This document shows, piece after piece, positions 1 through 8,461 of a stretch of DNA of 56,162 nucleotides. Within the stretch, counting starts at the first letter, position 1, and each line of letters starts with the position of its first letter. Made by a program: the position numbers and the translations under genes. Below the pieces are notes generated by a model. It saw only the letters and a program-made list of their open reading frames with translations. It did no database searches and was not told the DNA's origin. The DNA comes from Akkermansia muciniphila (GTDB taxonomy: Bacteria > Verrucomicrobiota > Verrucomicrobiia > Methylacidiphilales > CAMAQI01): assembly GCA_945883905.1 (NCBI GenBank), contig CAMCYL010000007.1, positions 1 to 56,162 of the forward strand. Direction: 5' to 3'.

Positions 1-409
1 AAGCGGAGACGAGGAGCGAGAGCCGCACGATCCCCGCTGTGGGCTCGAAGGCTTGAGCGACAAAGTCTTGCCGCTTTCAAAGACCTTCGCCCTCTGGGAA
101 GAGCCCCCCTTGCCTTGGAGCTTTGTTGATCGTTCGTCGGTTATCACAGTGGATAGCCTCCTCTCTCTCGCCTCGCTCCAAGGCAAGGGATTGCTCTTCA
201 GTTTATCCTCTATCCCCCGATCTGATCAGTAAAAGCGTAAGCGATAGATCCCTATTTTAAAAAGAGATCGAAAGCTCGTTTTCGAGAACTATTTAAAAAT
301 AGGGAGGAGGCTCGGAGGAGCCGAGGTCAGAACGAAGGGGGGTAGGGTTTTAACGTGGCGGCGTCGCGGCGTTGCGCGAGACAATGCATTAAAGTTTTTT
401 TTGTTTTAG
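1..409. repeat. Dispersed inverted-repeat element, copy A (partial)
   Basis: This gene-free stretch carries one end of a repeat that recurs at 8788-9270, 37811-38175 and 55698-56162. Shared blocks are the GCGTAAGCGATAG segment near 235, the hairpin CTCGTTTTCGAG inside a longer A/T-rich inverted repeat near 251-305, a GGAGGCTCGGAGGAGCC block, and the terminal motif CGTTGCGCGAGACAATG at 370-386 followed by a T-rich tail. The left part (1-229) does not match the other copies by eye. It holds its own perfect 14 bp inverted repeat, CCTTGCCTTGGAGC at 108-121 against 175-188. No coding potential is evident. The element probably continues to the left of the window. Confidence 0.75.
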
Positions 410-465
410 TGGCTACTAGTGTGATTGGCGATATGAGAGATAAAAACGATTCCTAATGCAGAATC

Positions 466-759
466 TTAAAATCCGTATCTGACACCGAGATCGAGTTGGT
501 GGGCGCTATAACTTTGATTTAAGAGTTCTGTTTGATAGCTTGCGGTCACACTCCAATGATCATCCGGTGTCACTGTTAGTCCTACACGGGTATTCATGGA
601 CTCTGGATCTAACTTTCGGGTCTCACTGCTAAACCAATTTCCTCCCGCTAAAAATCGGGACTGAATCTTTCGAGGATCCAGATACTCATGGCCCCAACTC
701 AATCTTAAACTCGATCATAGGCTAAACTTCCCGTCGGTCCAAAACCCCAATTCCTCCAT
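466..759 (-). pseudogene. Relic of an outer-membrane autotransporter-type beta-barrel C-terminus
   Basis: About 80 residues are open down to a stop at 466. They alternate polar and hydrophobic residues and end in LGVRYGF, the terminal aromatic strand signature of outer-membrane beta-barrels. The in-frame sequence before it also looks barrel-like (GFWTDGKFSL), but a TGA at 717-715 interrupts it, and nothing resembling a passenger domain precedes it. I therefore read this as the last strands of an autotransporter or similar barrel whose 5' part is lost. A short expressed protein starting at TTG 702 is possible but unlikely, because it has no signal peptide. Confidence 0.5.
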
Positions 760-781
760 CTCATCTCATACCCCAGTTCAC

Positions 782-1141
782 TTGACCCTTGAAGCACTAC
801 CCCTATTGCGATCAAAAATAGTGACACCAATCGATCGGTTTAATCCATCAGAATTACTATCAAATACTCCAAAAGAGGAAATTAAAATTGGAGATATAAC
901 ATTAAAATTCATCCCCAATGGATTATCTTTTCTTCTGTCTGCCTCTGCTTTTGTATTAATTGACAAAAAACTTCCTACCCTTGGGGATTATCTTCAAGCG
1001 ACACTCTTGATAGGAATCATTATTTCATTTCTTTTTTCGATTCCTTGTTTGATTTATGAAGGAATTATTTCTCAAAGAAAAGTGAAGCCTTTTTTAGAAG
1101 ACCTGTGTCAAAAATCCTACTTACGGATCTCGTCACTTTAA
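782..1141 (+). CDS. Small hypothetical membrane protein, possibly a gene fragment
   Basis: This is a 119-residue reading frame with a TTG as its only plausible start and no internal Met. The first half is soluble. Two hydrophobic stretches follow (about 48-62 and 73-98) and then a basic tail. The pattern of a hydrophobic helix, then DKKLPTLG, then a second helix loosely recalls the TM2-TM3 region of pentameric ligand-gated channels, but similarity by eye is weak and no family is claimed. The frame is also open upstream into the neighbouring barrel relic, so this may be a 3' remnant of a larger gene. It has no clear ribosome binding site. Confidence 0.35.
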   Translation: MTLEALPLLRSKIVTPIDRFNPSELLSNTPKEEIKIGDITLKFIPNGLSFLLSASAFVLIDKKLPTLGDYLQATLLIGIIISFLFSIPCLIYEGIISQRKVKPFLEDLCQKSYLRISSL

Positions 1142-1214
1142 AAGCCGATCAAATTCTTCGTCCAATTTTCTTGGTTTGATTAAAAGGCAAAGGCTCAGCC
1201 CATCGTATTTCGTT

Positions 1215-2042
1215 TTAACCAAGCCGTTTTACAATCGATGAGTATTCGAGTTCTGATAGAGCCTTGCTTTTAATTAATTGAGGTCTTTTAAAATCCATCT
1301 CAATTTGCTTTAAGGCCTCAGGGATACAGTCATTGATTTTGAGTAGTGGCAACGTCTTTCCAAGTGCATCAGGAAGAGATTTTCCATTTTTTAGTAACAG
1401 CTTAATCTCTGTTTCTTTAGGTTGAATGATTTCTCTCAAAAGGTTGGTTTGATATTCAACGGGAAACATCTTTTGAGCCCAAAGCGGTTGATAGTCACTG
1501 ACCCTATCGACTAAACCGTTTTTAAGGTGCATGAGAAAAGAGTGAGGGCGGTCGCGGCGATTATTATCAAAAGCAAAAAAATGATCAGGAATAGACTTTG
1601 CAGCTAAAATGTTTTCTTGAACTCTCGGGTATCGAGAAATGATTTTATCAGAAGGAACATCGTGACCTCCACTTTCACTGCGGTGGATGACACGATGCTG
1701 GGCAAGCTGTGCGTCGGGGAGGTTGATAAAAATCAAAGTGACAAGAAAGCCCGCCTGCTTTGCTTCTTTGAGAAGATTGATCTTCGAAGGGTGTGAAAAA
1801 ACGGTTTCAGAAACAAAACTCTTTTTTTCTTTGAGATACTTGGCTCTGGATTCCTCCGCCATCTTTTGAGCCTTGAGCGAGATCTCATCGGAATGAGTTG
1901 CATTATCAGGATCAATTTTTGTTGCAATTTGATCGGCATTTATAAACGGAAGCCCCAGAGGCTTCAATCGATCCTCATAAAATGTTGATTTTCCAGCACC
2001 ATTAATGCCGGCTAAAAGAAAAAATTTTGGCTCTGTCTTCAC
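1215..2042 (-). CDS. Zeta-toxin-like P-loop kinase (toxin of TA pair)
   Basis: This 275-residue protein opens with a Walker A motif, GINGAGKST (residues 12-20), followed by NADQI (about 35-39), the layout of Zeta/PezT-type kinases, which phosphorylate UDP-N-acetylglucosamine sugars in characterised members. The central part (SETVFSHPSK, then a hydrophobic strand and HRVIHR) fits the P-loop kinase core. The C-terminal 100 residues are helical and unassigned. It lies 18 nt downstream of a ParD-like antitoxin gene on the same strand, the usual antitoxin-first order for this pairing. Substrate and toxicity are inferred from family; the chromosomal ParD-like partner is not an Epsilon antitoxin, so inhibition probably works differently from the plasmid Zeta system. 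Confidence 0.8.
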   Translation of the reverse strand: MKTEPKFFLLAGINGAGKSTFYEDRLKPLGLPFINADQIATKIDPDNATHSDEISLKAQKMAEESRAKYLKEKKSFVSETVFSHPSKINLLKEAKQAGFLVTLIFINLPDAQLAQHRVIHRSESGGHDVPSDKIISRYPRVQENILAAKSIPDHFFAFDNNRRDRPHSFLMHLKNGLVDRVSDYQPLWAQKMFPVEYQTNLLREIIQPKETEIKLLLKNGKSLPDALGKTLPLLKINDCIPEALKQIEMDFKRPQLIKSKALSELEYSSIVKRLG

Positions 2043-2060
2043 GATAGATGAAGACTCAGA

Positions 2061-2450
2061 TTAGCTGATTTGCTTCTCAGGAAAAAACTTTCTATTTTTT
2101 ATTTTCCCAGTCCAAGTGGATCCGTCGGGTCGATGTTCCAATAAGCAATTCAATTCCTCGTCCCATTCACAGACAGCTTTACCTGTGATCTTTGGATCAA
2201 AAGTGATTTTAGTCGGGGTTGTGATCGCCGATAAGGCGGCATCATTTTGCTCTTTTTCAGAGAGGTCATCAAATTTTAATTGCCCAGCTTTGAACGCTCT
2301 TTGTCGTGTTTTCTGATACAAATCCGGTTCAGCAAGCTTACCGAGCTCAGCCCAATATTCGATTTGGCTAGGGACACTTCGATGAGAAACTAATCCCGAT
2401 CTTTTTGCAGAATTCACTAATTCATCACTCAATTTGACAGGTACAGGCAT
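2061..2450 (-). CDS. ParD-like antitoxin
   Basis: The start is placed at ATG 2450, giving MPVPVKLSDELV; a longer frame from 2501 adds a hydrophobic leader that does not belong to the family and runs through the putative operator. The N-terminus (VKLSDELVNSAKR, then HRSVPSQIEYWAELG at about residues 24-38) matches the ParD-like ribbon-helix-helix antitoxin family. The remainder, with acidic and aromatic residues near EWDEELNCLLEHRPDG, is the likely toxin-binding tail. The gene precedes the Zeta-like kinase with an 18 nt gap. Autoregulation through the palindrome just upstream is probable. Confidence 0.75.
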   Translation of the reverse strand: MPVPVKLSDELVNSAKRSGLVSHRSVPSQIEYWAELGKLAEPDLYQKTRQRAFKAGQLKFDDLSEKEQNDAALSAITTPTKITFDPKITGKAVCEWDEELNCLLEHRPDGSTWTGKIKNRKFFPEKQIS

Positions 2451-2502
2451 GAAATTAATATAACCAAAAAGTAGCAAAAAGCAACTTTTAAAATTTAGCA
2501 AT

Positions 2503-2525
2503 ATGACATGATGACATTATGTCAT
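2503..2525. promoter_or_regulatory. Palindromic candidate operator of the TA operon
   Basis: The 15 bp sequence ATGACATTATGTCAT (2511-2525) is a perfect inverted repeat of ATGACAT around a central T. A further direct copy of ATGACAT sits at 2503-2509. The site lies about 55 bp upstream of the chosen antitoxin start, where a ribbon-helix-helix antitoxin would bind to repress its own operon. It also lies just upstream of the divergent DUF4145 gene. Confidence 0.5.
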
Positions 2526-2552
2526 AAAAAAAATTCTGCTTGAGAATTTGTT

Positions 2553-2677
2553 ATGGATTTGTATAACGAAAAAATGCAGAAACAGCATTCAATTGCCCTC
2601 ATTGTGGAGCTTATGCGGCTCAATTCTGGTATAGAGCTTTTGGTCAGGAATTAGAAAAAAATAATAGACCGAGACCT
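2553..2677 (+). other. Frameshifted 5' part of the DUF4145 gene
   Basis: An ATG at 2553 starts a frame reading MDLYNEKMQK. The frame that continues into the downstream gene reads NAETAFNCPHCGAYAAQ, with a zinc-ribbon CPHC, but has no start codon because a TAA lies just before it. Adding one A to the six-A run at 2569-2574 joins the two into one protein, MDLYNEKNAETAFNCPHC and onward. So the real 5' end is probably 2553, with a one-base indel (mutation, sequencing error or slippage) in the homopolymer. Confidence 0.6.
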
Positions 2678-3340
2678 ATGGGTAAAAATGAATGCTCAGA
2701 TTTATTTAATAAATTTTATGAAGTAAAATGCACAAACAACGATCAGGCAAAAATGGAGCTCAAGCGACTTCAACGAATAGGCTCTGGTGAGGTTTTTTTT
2801 GAAGGGGATGAAAAATATGCGATGCCCTTGTGGAATCTTCATTTAAGCCAGTGCTATGTCTGCACTAAAAATAGTATTTGGAGAGGAGAAGAATTAATCT
2901 ATCCTGCCTATAAGCTAGAAATCAAAGCCCACCACTCAATGCCACAAGAGATAAAAGAAGATTTTTGTGAAGCTTCTCAAATTTGTTTGATTTCACCAAG
3001 GGGGTCAGCTGCTTTGGCTCGTTTATGTATTCAAAAATTATGCAAAATTTTAGGAGGTCATGGAGAAAAAATAGACTCAGATATTGCCTTGCTAGTAAAG
3101 AATGGATTAAATAGTAAATATCAGAAAATGCTAGATTCAGTTCGAGTGATTGGAAATGAGTGCGTTCATCCTGGTAAATTAGACTTTAGAGATGATCATG
3201 ACACTGCTAAAATGCTCTTAAGTATTATCAATTTACTGGTGGAAGAGTTGATTGAACAGCCTCAAAAACTTGAAGCTCTTTATCAAAAACTTCCTGAAGG
3301 TAAAAGACTCGCTATTGAGAAAAGGGATAAAAAGGAGTAA
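2678..3340 (+). CDS. DUF4145 domain protein (5' end frameshifted)
   Basis: The frame gives 220 residues from ATG 2678, but the natural protein probably starts at 2553 (see the preceding entry). The CPHC there and CYVC at about residues 59-62 would form a zinc ribbon. The C-terminal half has the DUF4145 signature: LISPRGSAALARLCIQKL, then a helical segment, then VRVIGNECVHPG near residue 157. DUF4145 proteins occur alone or fused to restriction and other defence enzymes; their biochemical role is not settled. The gene is AT-rich compared with its surroundings and is followed 5 nt later by an unknown gene, suggesting a small acquired operon. Confidence 0.65.
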   Translation: MGKNECSDLFNKFYEVKCTNNDQAKMELKRLQRIGSGEVFFEGDEKYAMPLWNLHLSQCYVCTKNSIWRGEELIYPAYKLEIKAHHSMPQEIKEDFCEASQICLISPRGSAALARLCIQKLCKILGGHGEKIDSDIALLVKNGLNSKYQKMLDSVRVIGNECVHPGKLDFRDDHDTAKMLLSIINLLVEELIEQPQKLEALYQKLPEGKRLAIEKRDKKE

Positions 3341-3345
3341 TAAAT

Positions 3346-4041
3346 ATGAAACTATTAAGAAACTTTGAAATTTGTGATGGTGATAGTATTGGTAAAGTGG
3401 AAGTTTTTAGCGAGCCTAATAAAAACTCAAAAGTGATTGTAATGAGTCCTATAAAAGGAGCGTTCAGCGCAAATAGAGAAGAACATTTTGAGACCGCTAA
3501 GCGAAAATTGGGAATATGGTTCTCAGGATTGCATCGATGGTTTTTTGACTTTCGCCTTGATTCCGTAGAGTTTGACGGTCTGTTTAAAGTGAATATTTCG
3601 GAATACACAATTTTTGAATATGAGAAAGTTGACGGACGTTTTCGTAGTAAGCAAGAAAGCTCTCTTATAAAGCGAGATCATTTTTGGGGGTTAATGAATC
3701 TTGAAGATCCAGCATTAAAAGATTTGGAAAAAATCCAAGAAAAATATACTCGTGATGAAAATGCGTTTGAAATTTTGAGTGACTTATCAAGATACGATTT
3801 CAACAAGAATCGCACTTTGTTAAAATTATGGAAAGATGGTAAAAAGTCATGGCAAGGGGGAGCATGTGATTCTTCAATGTTTATAAAACAAGTTTCACCT
3901 TCAATTCGTATTTATAAAGCCAGTGGAATAAGTGCCATAATCAACCTGATTGAATCATGTCTTGTATCCCTTAAGGCTGATGAGGAATTGAGATTCGCTT
4001 TACTTCCTGATTTCATTGGAAATTACGAAGAATACTCTTAG
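3346..4041 (+). CDS. Hypothetical protein in AT-rich island
   Basis: This 231-residue soluble protein has no family I recognise. It lacks signal peptide, membrane helices and obvious catalytic motifs, and is rich in Lys, Phe and Asp/Glu. The ATG lies 5 nt after the DUF4145 stop, and the end of the preceding gene supplies an AAAGGAG ribosome binding site, so the two are probably co-transcribed and translationally coupled. Codon use is AT-rich, unlike the core genes downstream, which points to recent acquisition. Confidence 0.6.
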   Translation: MKLLRNFEICDGDSIGKVEVFSEPNKNSKVIVMSPIKGAFSANREEHFETAKRKLGIWFSGLHRWFFDFRLDSVEFDGLFKVNISEYTIFEYEKVDGRFRSKQESSLIKRDHFWGLMNLEDPALKDLEKIQEKYTRDENAFEILSDLSRYDFNKNRTLLKLWKDGKKSWQGGACDSSMFIKQVSPSIRIYKASGISAIINLIESCLVSLKADEELRFALLPDFIGNYEEYS

Positions 4042-4076
4042 TTTTTTTGGTGTTGTAAAATAAAAAAAGGATTTGT

Positions 4077-4466
4077 ATGGAAGTGAACTATAGTGAAGAT
4101 ATTTACAAAATGAATTCGGAAACTGCAGAAAAAGCATTTAATGAGCGAAAAATATTTTTTGATTCAGTTTTACAAACATTTAAAAAATTGAGTGAGTCTA
4201 AAGGATTTAAATTTGATGTTGATAGTCTAAGTCCTAATAAAAAAAAATACTCCTTTATAAAAGAAGAAGGTAAACCATACGTTTTTTCAGCTTTTTTAAT
4301 TTACACTTACGGAGACTCAATCATGCAAGGTTTTGTAATGAGAGAAGAAGATTTATTCAACGGACGCGTTATTCCTGTTGTTGTATTTATCGAAAATCTG
4401 CCTACCTACCTTGAACAAATTGAGTATTCCTGTAACATAAAAAAGGATAAGTCTTGGCGATTTTAA
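4077..4466 (+). CDS. Hypothetical protein in AT-rich island
   Basis: This 129-residue protein has a charged helical N-terminal half and a C-terminal half with hydrophobic strands (VFSAFLIYTYGD, RVIPVVVFIE). No family is recognised. An AAAAAAGGA ribosome binding site lies a few bases before the ATG. It follows the previous gene by 35 nt in the same AT-rich context and ends convergently with rho. It is probably the third gene of the acquired cluster. Confidence 0.55.
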   Translation: MEVNYSEDIYKMNSETAEKAFNERKIFFDSVLQTFKKLSESKGFKFDVDSLSPNKKKYSFIKEEGKPYVFSAFLIYTYGDSIMQGFVMREEDLFNGRVIPVVVFIENLPTYLEQIEYSCNIKKDKSWRF

Positions 4467-4504
4467 TAGTTTATTTTCCCGAGTTAAAAGATTTTAAATT
4501 TCAA

Positions 4505-6094
4505 CTAACTATTCACATTCATGGCCAATAAAAATTCAATATTGTTTTTCGTCTTCTTTACGCGATCCATCAAGGTCTCCATCGCTTCCGTGGCGGGCAT
4601 CGAGGTAAAGGCTCGTCGAAGCATATGTATTCGAGGCAGCTCCTCAGCATGATAGAGAAGATCCTCTTTTCGAGTGCCGGACTTCGCAATGTTCACCGCA
4701 GGGTAAATCCGACGATCGGCTAATTGGCGATCGAGATTGATCTCCATGTTACCGGTTCCTTTGAACTCTTCGAAAATAACTTCATCCATCTTCGAGCCGG
4801 TTTCAACAAGGGCGGTTGCAATAATGGTCAAACTTCCTCCCTCTTCAATATTTCGAGCGGCACCAAAAAATCGTTTTGGTTTATGAAGCGCACTGGCATC
4901 GACTCCTCCGGAGAGAATCTTCCCACTATGCGGTTGCAAGGTATTGTAGGCACGAGCCAAACGGGTGATACTATCGAGTAGAATAATCACATCGATCTTA
5001 TTCTCGGCTAAACGCTTTGCCCGTTCGATCACCACCTCCGCCACTTGAACGTGACGATCCGGCGGTTCATCAAAGGTCGAGCTCACCACTTCCCCTTTCA
5101 CAGAGCGTTGCATATCCGTGACCTCTTCAGGACGCTCATCAATTAAAAGAACGATTAAATAAGCTTTCGGATAGTTAATGGCGATCGAATTTGCAATTTT
5201 CTGCATCAACATCGTTTTTCCGACCCGAGGTGGGGCGACGATCAATCCCCGTTGTCCAAAGCCGATCGGTGCGATCAGATCCATCGCCCGCATGGCAGGA
5301 TCCGGAGTTGAGGTCTCTAAAATAATTCGACGATTTGGGAAAAGCGGGGTCAAGTTATCAAATAAAATTTTGTGACGACTTTTTTCAGGGTCCTCCCCCT
5401 CAATTTTATCGACCTTCACTAAGGCAAAATAGCGTTCTTTGTCACGAGGCGGGCGAACGGGACCGGCAATCAAATCCCCTTTCTTAAGTCCAAATCGACG
5501 GATCTGTGAAGGGGAGACATAAATATCCTCTGGGCAAGGAAGATAGTTGTAACGCCATGAACGGAGAAAGCCGTATCCATCAGAAAGAATTTCAAGGACC
5601 CCTTCGCCATGAATCGTTCCGTTTTGATCCGCGACCTTTTTTAAGATTTCGCAAATCAACTCGTTCTTACGAAGGGAGGAGGGATTTTCAACATTATAAC
5701 TCATCGCCATCGTACTGAGTTCGGTGATCGAGATTCCTTGCATCTCGGACAAATCCATCACTAAACCGCCCGAAGGCATGACTTCCTCTCCCTCTGTATT
5801 GGGAATCGAGGCAGCCGCTGGAGCCGAGGCTAAAGCGGAGGAGGCAGCGGCCGCCGCGGCGGCAGCAGCGGCGAAAGCGGCGGTTGAGGTCGGAGCGGTG
5901 GGCGTATAGAGATCAGAGGAGGAGGTTGCGGGCATCGCCGGTTTAACAGGAGCGGCGGCCGGTTTCGGTTTTGGTTGCGAAAATTCTTGATCCTCATCAT
6001 GGTGCTCTTCGTCACGCGGATAAAATTCCTGCGAGGAGGTGGTTTTCTTTGGGCGAGACATACGAGAGGTGGAGGGTTTACGGGGTGCTTTCAT
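4505..6094 (-). CDS. rho: Transcription termination factor Rho
   Basis: This is the hexameric RNA helicase that ends transcription at Rho-dependent sites. The 529-residue protein is longer than the roughly 420 residues of E. coli Rho because of a Lys/Pro/Ala-rich N-terminal extension, including a poly-Ala stretch (about 74-84). The Rho N-terminal helical domain starts near residue 115 and is followed by the cold-shock-like RNA-binding fold (DGYGFLRS at 172-179, then [20 protein letters not shown]). The Walker A is APPRVGKTM (287-295), where E. coli has APPKAGKT. Walker B lies in [17 protein letters not shown], and the Q- and R-loop segments follow. It sits 4 nt after coaE. No strong ribosome binding site is visible, suggesting coupling to coaE. 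Confidence 0.97.
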   Translation of the reverse strand: MKAPRKPSTSRMSRPKKTTSSQEFYPRDEEHHDEDQEFSQPKPKPAAAPVKPAMPATSSSDLYTPTAPTSTAAFAAAAAAAAAASSALASAPAAASIPNTEGEEVMPSGGLVMDLSEMQGISITELSTMAMSYNVENPSSLRKNELICEILKKVADQNGTIHGEGVLEILSDGYGFLRSWRYNYLPCPEDIYVSPSQIRRFGLKKGDLIAGPVRPPRDKERYFALVKVDKIEGEDPEKSRHKILFDNLTPLFPNRRIILETSTPDPAMRAMDLIAPIGFGQRGLIVAPPRVGKTMLMQKIANSIAINYPKAYLIVLLIDERPEEVTDMQRSVKGEVVSSTFDEPPDRHVQVAEVVIERAKRLAENKIDVIILLDSITRLARAYNTLQPHSGKILSGGVDASALHKPKRFFGAARNIEEGGSLTIIATALVETGSKMDEVIFEEFKGTGNMEINLDRQLADRRIYPAVNIAKSGTRKEDLLYHAEELPRIHMLRRAFTSMPATEAMETLMDRVKKTKNNIEFLLAMNVNS

Positions 6095-6098
6095 GATT

Positions 6099-6698
6099 TT
6101 AGAGAGGATTTGATCGTGTCCATTGTTGAAGTTGACTCTCCAAGACGTGAAGAGTGCCTTCGTTCCAAATAACCACGTCGCTTTTTTTCATTTTTTCTGA
6201 GAGAGGAAGTTGACTTTGAATTCTCAAATCAATCTGAGAAGGGGTCAATCCTCGATCGATCAATCGTTTTCGCCACGTCTTTTCAGAACAACTGACGGAC
6301 ATCACTTTTTGAAAGGAACTCTCCCACTCTTTCTCAAAAAGAAGGGGAATTACTACCGCAAATTGATTGGATTTCGATTGCTCTTGAAAACGCTTTTGTT
6401 CGGATCGCCATACCTGATAAATCAGAGGATGGGTGATTTGATTGAGTTTTTCCCGAAGTGAGGAGTTTCCAAAGACACGCTCTCCAAGAGAGCTTCGATT
6501 GATCGTCTGGTCGCTATTAAGGATTTCTTTTCCGAATACGTCAATGATATTTTTCCAGTTCGGTTGGTTCGGCTCCATCAATCGATGTGCAATTTCATCG
6601 GTATCAAGGACCGTCCATCCCATCGAAATTAAGATCTCTTTTACCGCCGACTTTCCACAAGCGATTCCACCTGTAATTCCTAATCCAAAGCCGTTCAT
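6099..6698 (-). CDS. coaE: Dephospho-CoA kinase
   Basis: This enzyme catalyses the last step of coenzyme A synthesis, phosphorylating the ribose 3'-hydroxyl of dephospho-CoA. The 199-residue length is typical. The P-loop GGIACGKS is at residues 10-17, DTDEIAHRL follows near 33, and the lid and CoA-binding segment includes LNQITHPLI and IPLLFE. The start ATG overlaps the glgA stop by one base (TAATG), with GGTGAG upstream as ribosome binding site. The stop lies 4 nt before rho. The glgA-coaE-rho order implies one transcript; coaE next to rho is a recurring arrangement in several bacterial groups. Confidence 0.95.
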   Translation of the reverse strand: MNGFGLGITGGIACGKSAVKEILISMGWTVLDTDEIAHRLMEPNQPNWKNIIDVFGKEILNSDQTINRSSLGERVFGNSSLREKLNQITHPLIYQVWRSEQKRFQEQSKSNQFAVVIPLLFEKEWESSFQKVMSVSCSEKTWRKRLIDRGLTPSQIDLRIQSQLPLSEKMKKSDVVIWNEGTLHVLESQLQQWTRSNPL

Positions 6699-8128
6699 TA
6701 ACTCACCAAGGCCTTTTCATAAATTTTCTCGTATTTTTCAGCACTTTGATCCCAGGAGCGATTCAATATCATCATTTGCTTGCGAATCGAGGTCATCTGG
6801 GCGGAGTCGTTGTAGAGGACTAAAGAGCTCTCTAAAGCGGTTTGTAAAGCAGCGGTCTCGTACGGTTCAAAACTTAATCCGGTCCCTACTTTTGACTGAG
6901 GATTCCAATCTTGTACTGTATCTTTCAATCCGCCAACGGCATGAACAATTGGAACGGTTCCATAACGTTGACTATACATCTGAGTGAGTCCACAAGGTTC
7001 GTAACGGGAGGGAACTAAAAAGAAATCAGCTCCGGCAATAATCTGATGTGAAAGAGGCTCATTAAATTCGATTAAGACCTTTACTTTCTTGGGGAATTTT
7101 TTTTGTAAACTTAATAAATAGTTTTGATAGTGGAGATCCCCCTCCCCCATAAATACCATTTGCACCTCATGATTGGATAAAAAATGATCGAGCCCATTGG
7201 CCAAGAGATCGAAGCCTTTTTGACTCGCTAATCGTGCAATACAGGCATAAAGCGGAACTCCCCGCTCCTCGATCTTTAACCGCTTTTGAAGCCAAGATTT
7301 GCAACGCTCTTTCCCTGCGAGACGACGACCTGAAAAAGGCTCGATCAGCCGCTTATCTTTTTCCGGATTCCAACATTCGATATCGATTCCATTTAAAATT
7401 CCTGAGAGCTTAAAGGAATGCTCTTGGAGGACCGTCTCTAAACCACACCCTAAATCAGGGTGTTGGATCTCAATCGCATACTGAGGACTCACCGTCGTTA
7501 CTTGATTCGCCATGAGAATCGCCCCCTTCATCCAATTAAAACGATTATAAAATTCATAGCTACGGGGAGTAAAATAGGAGGAATCTAAGTTCGAGAGGAG
7601 AAAGTCATGAGACCAAAAATTCCCCTGATAAGCGAGGTTATGAATCGTAAAAACGCTCTTGATCGGCAATCCTTGAGCCCGAATCAAACCTGGAATCAGT
7701 CCCGTTTGCCAATCGTGTAAATGGACAATCTCCGGGTGGGGTTCAATATATCGAAGTAATTCAACAGAGACCTTGGCAAAGAAAAGAAAACGGGCAGCTG
7801 AATCTTCGTATTCCCCGTAAAGATTTCCATAAAGATAGGATCGATCAAAAAATTCATCTCTTTGAACCAGAAAAAGCCGGATCCCATTTTCAGTCGTTGC
7901 CTCCCATATTCTCGCTAGAAAAGTTTGATTACCGAGTGAAACGGTGATCTGAAGGTCGGTTAATATTCGTTTCTTTAAATGTTCTGCAACACTCCGATAA
8001 AAGGGAAGAATCATCGAGACCGCATGTCCCCTTGCCTTGATTGCTGGAGGCAACGCCTGTAAAACATCCGCCAACCCCCCCGTCTTTGCGTAGGGAGCCA
8101 GTTCAGAGGCGATAAAGACGATATTCAT
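6698..8128 (-). CDS. glgA: Glycogen synthase (ADP-glucose starch/glycogen glucosyltransferase)
   Basis: This GT5-family glucosyltransferase extends alpha-1,4-glucan chains from ADP-glucose. The ATG at 8128 gives MNIVFIASELAPYAKTGGLADV; an in-frame GTG two codons earlier is possible. KTGGLADV is the N-terminal glucan/ADP-binding loop of the family. The C-terminal catalytic region has LVPSRYEPCGLTQMYSQRYG and HAVGGLKDTV, the conserved acidic and Gly-rich nucleotide-sugar motifs. The 476-residue length is normal. It is the first gene of glgA-coaE-rho. No other glycogen gene is in the window. A 1.3 kb repeat-filled gap lies upstream. Confidence 0.96.
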   Translation of the reverse strand: MNIVFIASELAPYAKTGGLADVLQALPPAIKARGHAVSMILPFYRSVAEHLKKRILTDLQITVSLGNQTFLARIWEATTENGIRLFLVQRDEFFDRSYLYGNLYGEYEDSAARFLFFAKVSVELLRYIEPHPEIVHLHDWQTGLIPGLIRAQGLPIKSVFTIHNLAYQGNFWSHDFLLSNLDSSYFTPRSYEFYNRFNWMKGAILMANQVTTVSPQYAIEIQHPDLGCGLETVLQEHSFKLSGILNGIDIECWNPEKDKRLIEPFSGRRLAGKERCKSWLQKRLKIEERGVPLYACIARLASQKGFDLLANGLDHFLSNHEVQMVFMGEGDLHYQNYLLSLQKKFPKKVKVLIEFNEPLSHQIIAGADFFLVPSRYEPCGLTQMYSQRYGTVPIVHAVGGLKDTVQDWNPQSKVGTGLSFEPYETAALQTALESSLVLYNDSAQMTSIRKQMMILNRSWDQSAEKYEKIYEKALVS

Positions 8129-8134
8129 CAGCAC

Positions 8135-8461
8135 TCAGTTTTAAAGTTCTCTGCACCTATGTCAATATTTCAGGAAAAACGGGGACCTATCGCTTACGCT
8201 CTTGGGGTCAGAATCTCCTTTCCCTCTGACGTTGAGGCGTGGGCGAAGGGGGCAAAGAGGGCAAAAAGCCGCTATTGGCTAGAAGCGATTAGCCTAAAGC
8301 GAAAGAGATAAATTCAGATTCGTCATTAGAAATCCCTTTCTAATGCAATGCAATCGAAAGGGAATAATACAAACACTTAATTTCCAATGACTTCTAAAGA
8401 ATTAAAAGCAAAGTGAAGTCAGCTCATTCTTTCACCAAAAGGGTGAAATAAAATCGATCAA
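8135..8461. other. Non-coding gap upstream of glgA
   Basis: I find no gene here. The stretch contains a short piece of the dispersed element (CTATCGCTTACGCTCTTGGGGTCAGAA, cut here into two shared blocks, near 8188-8213) and purine-rich sequence around 8235-8265. A small inverted repeat occurs at 8330-8345 (TTAGAAA against TTTCTAA), and another around 8430-8450 (TTTCACC against GGTGAAA). The glgA promoter must lie here but I cannot assign -10/-35 boxes with confidence. Confidence 0.4.
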
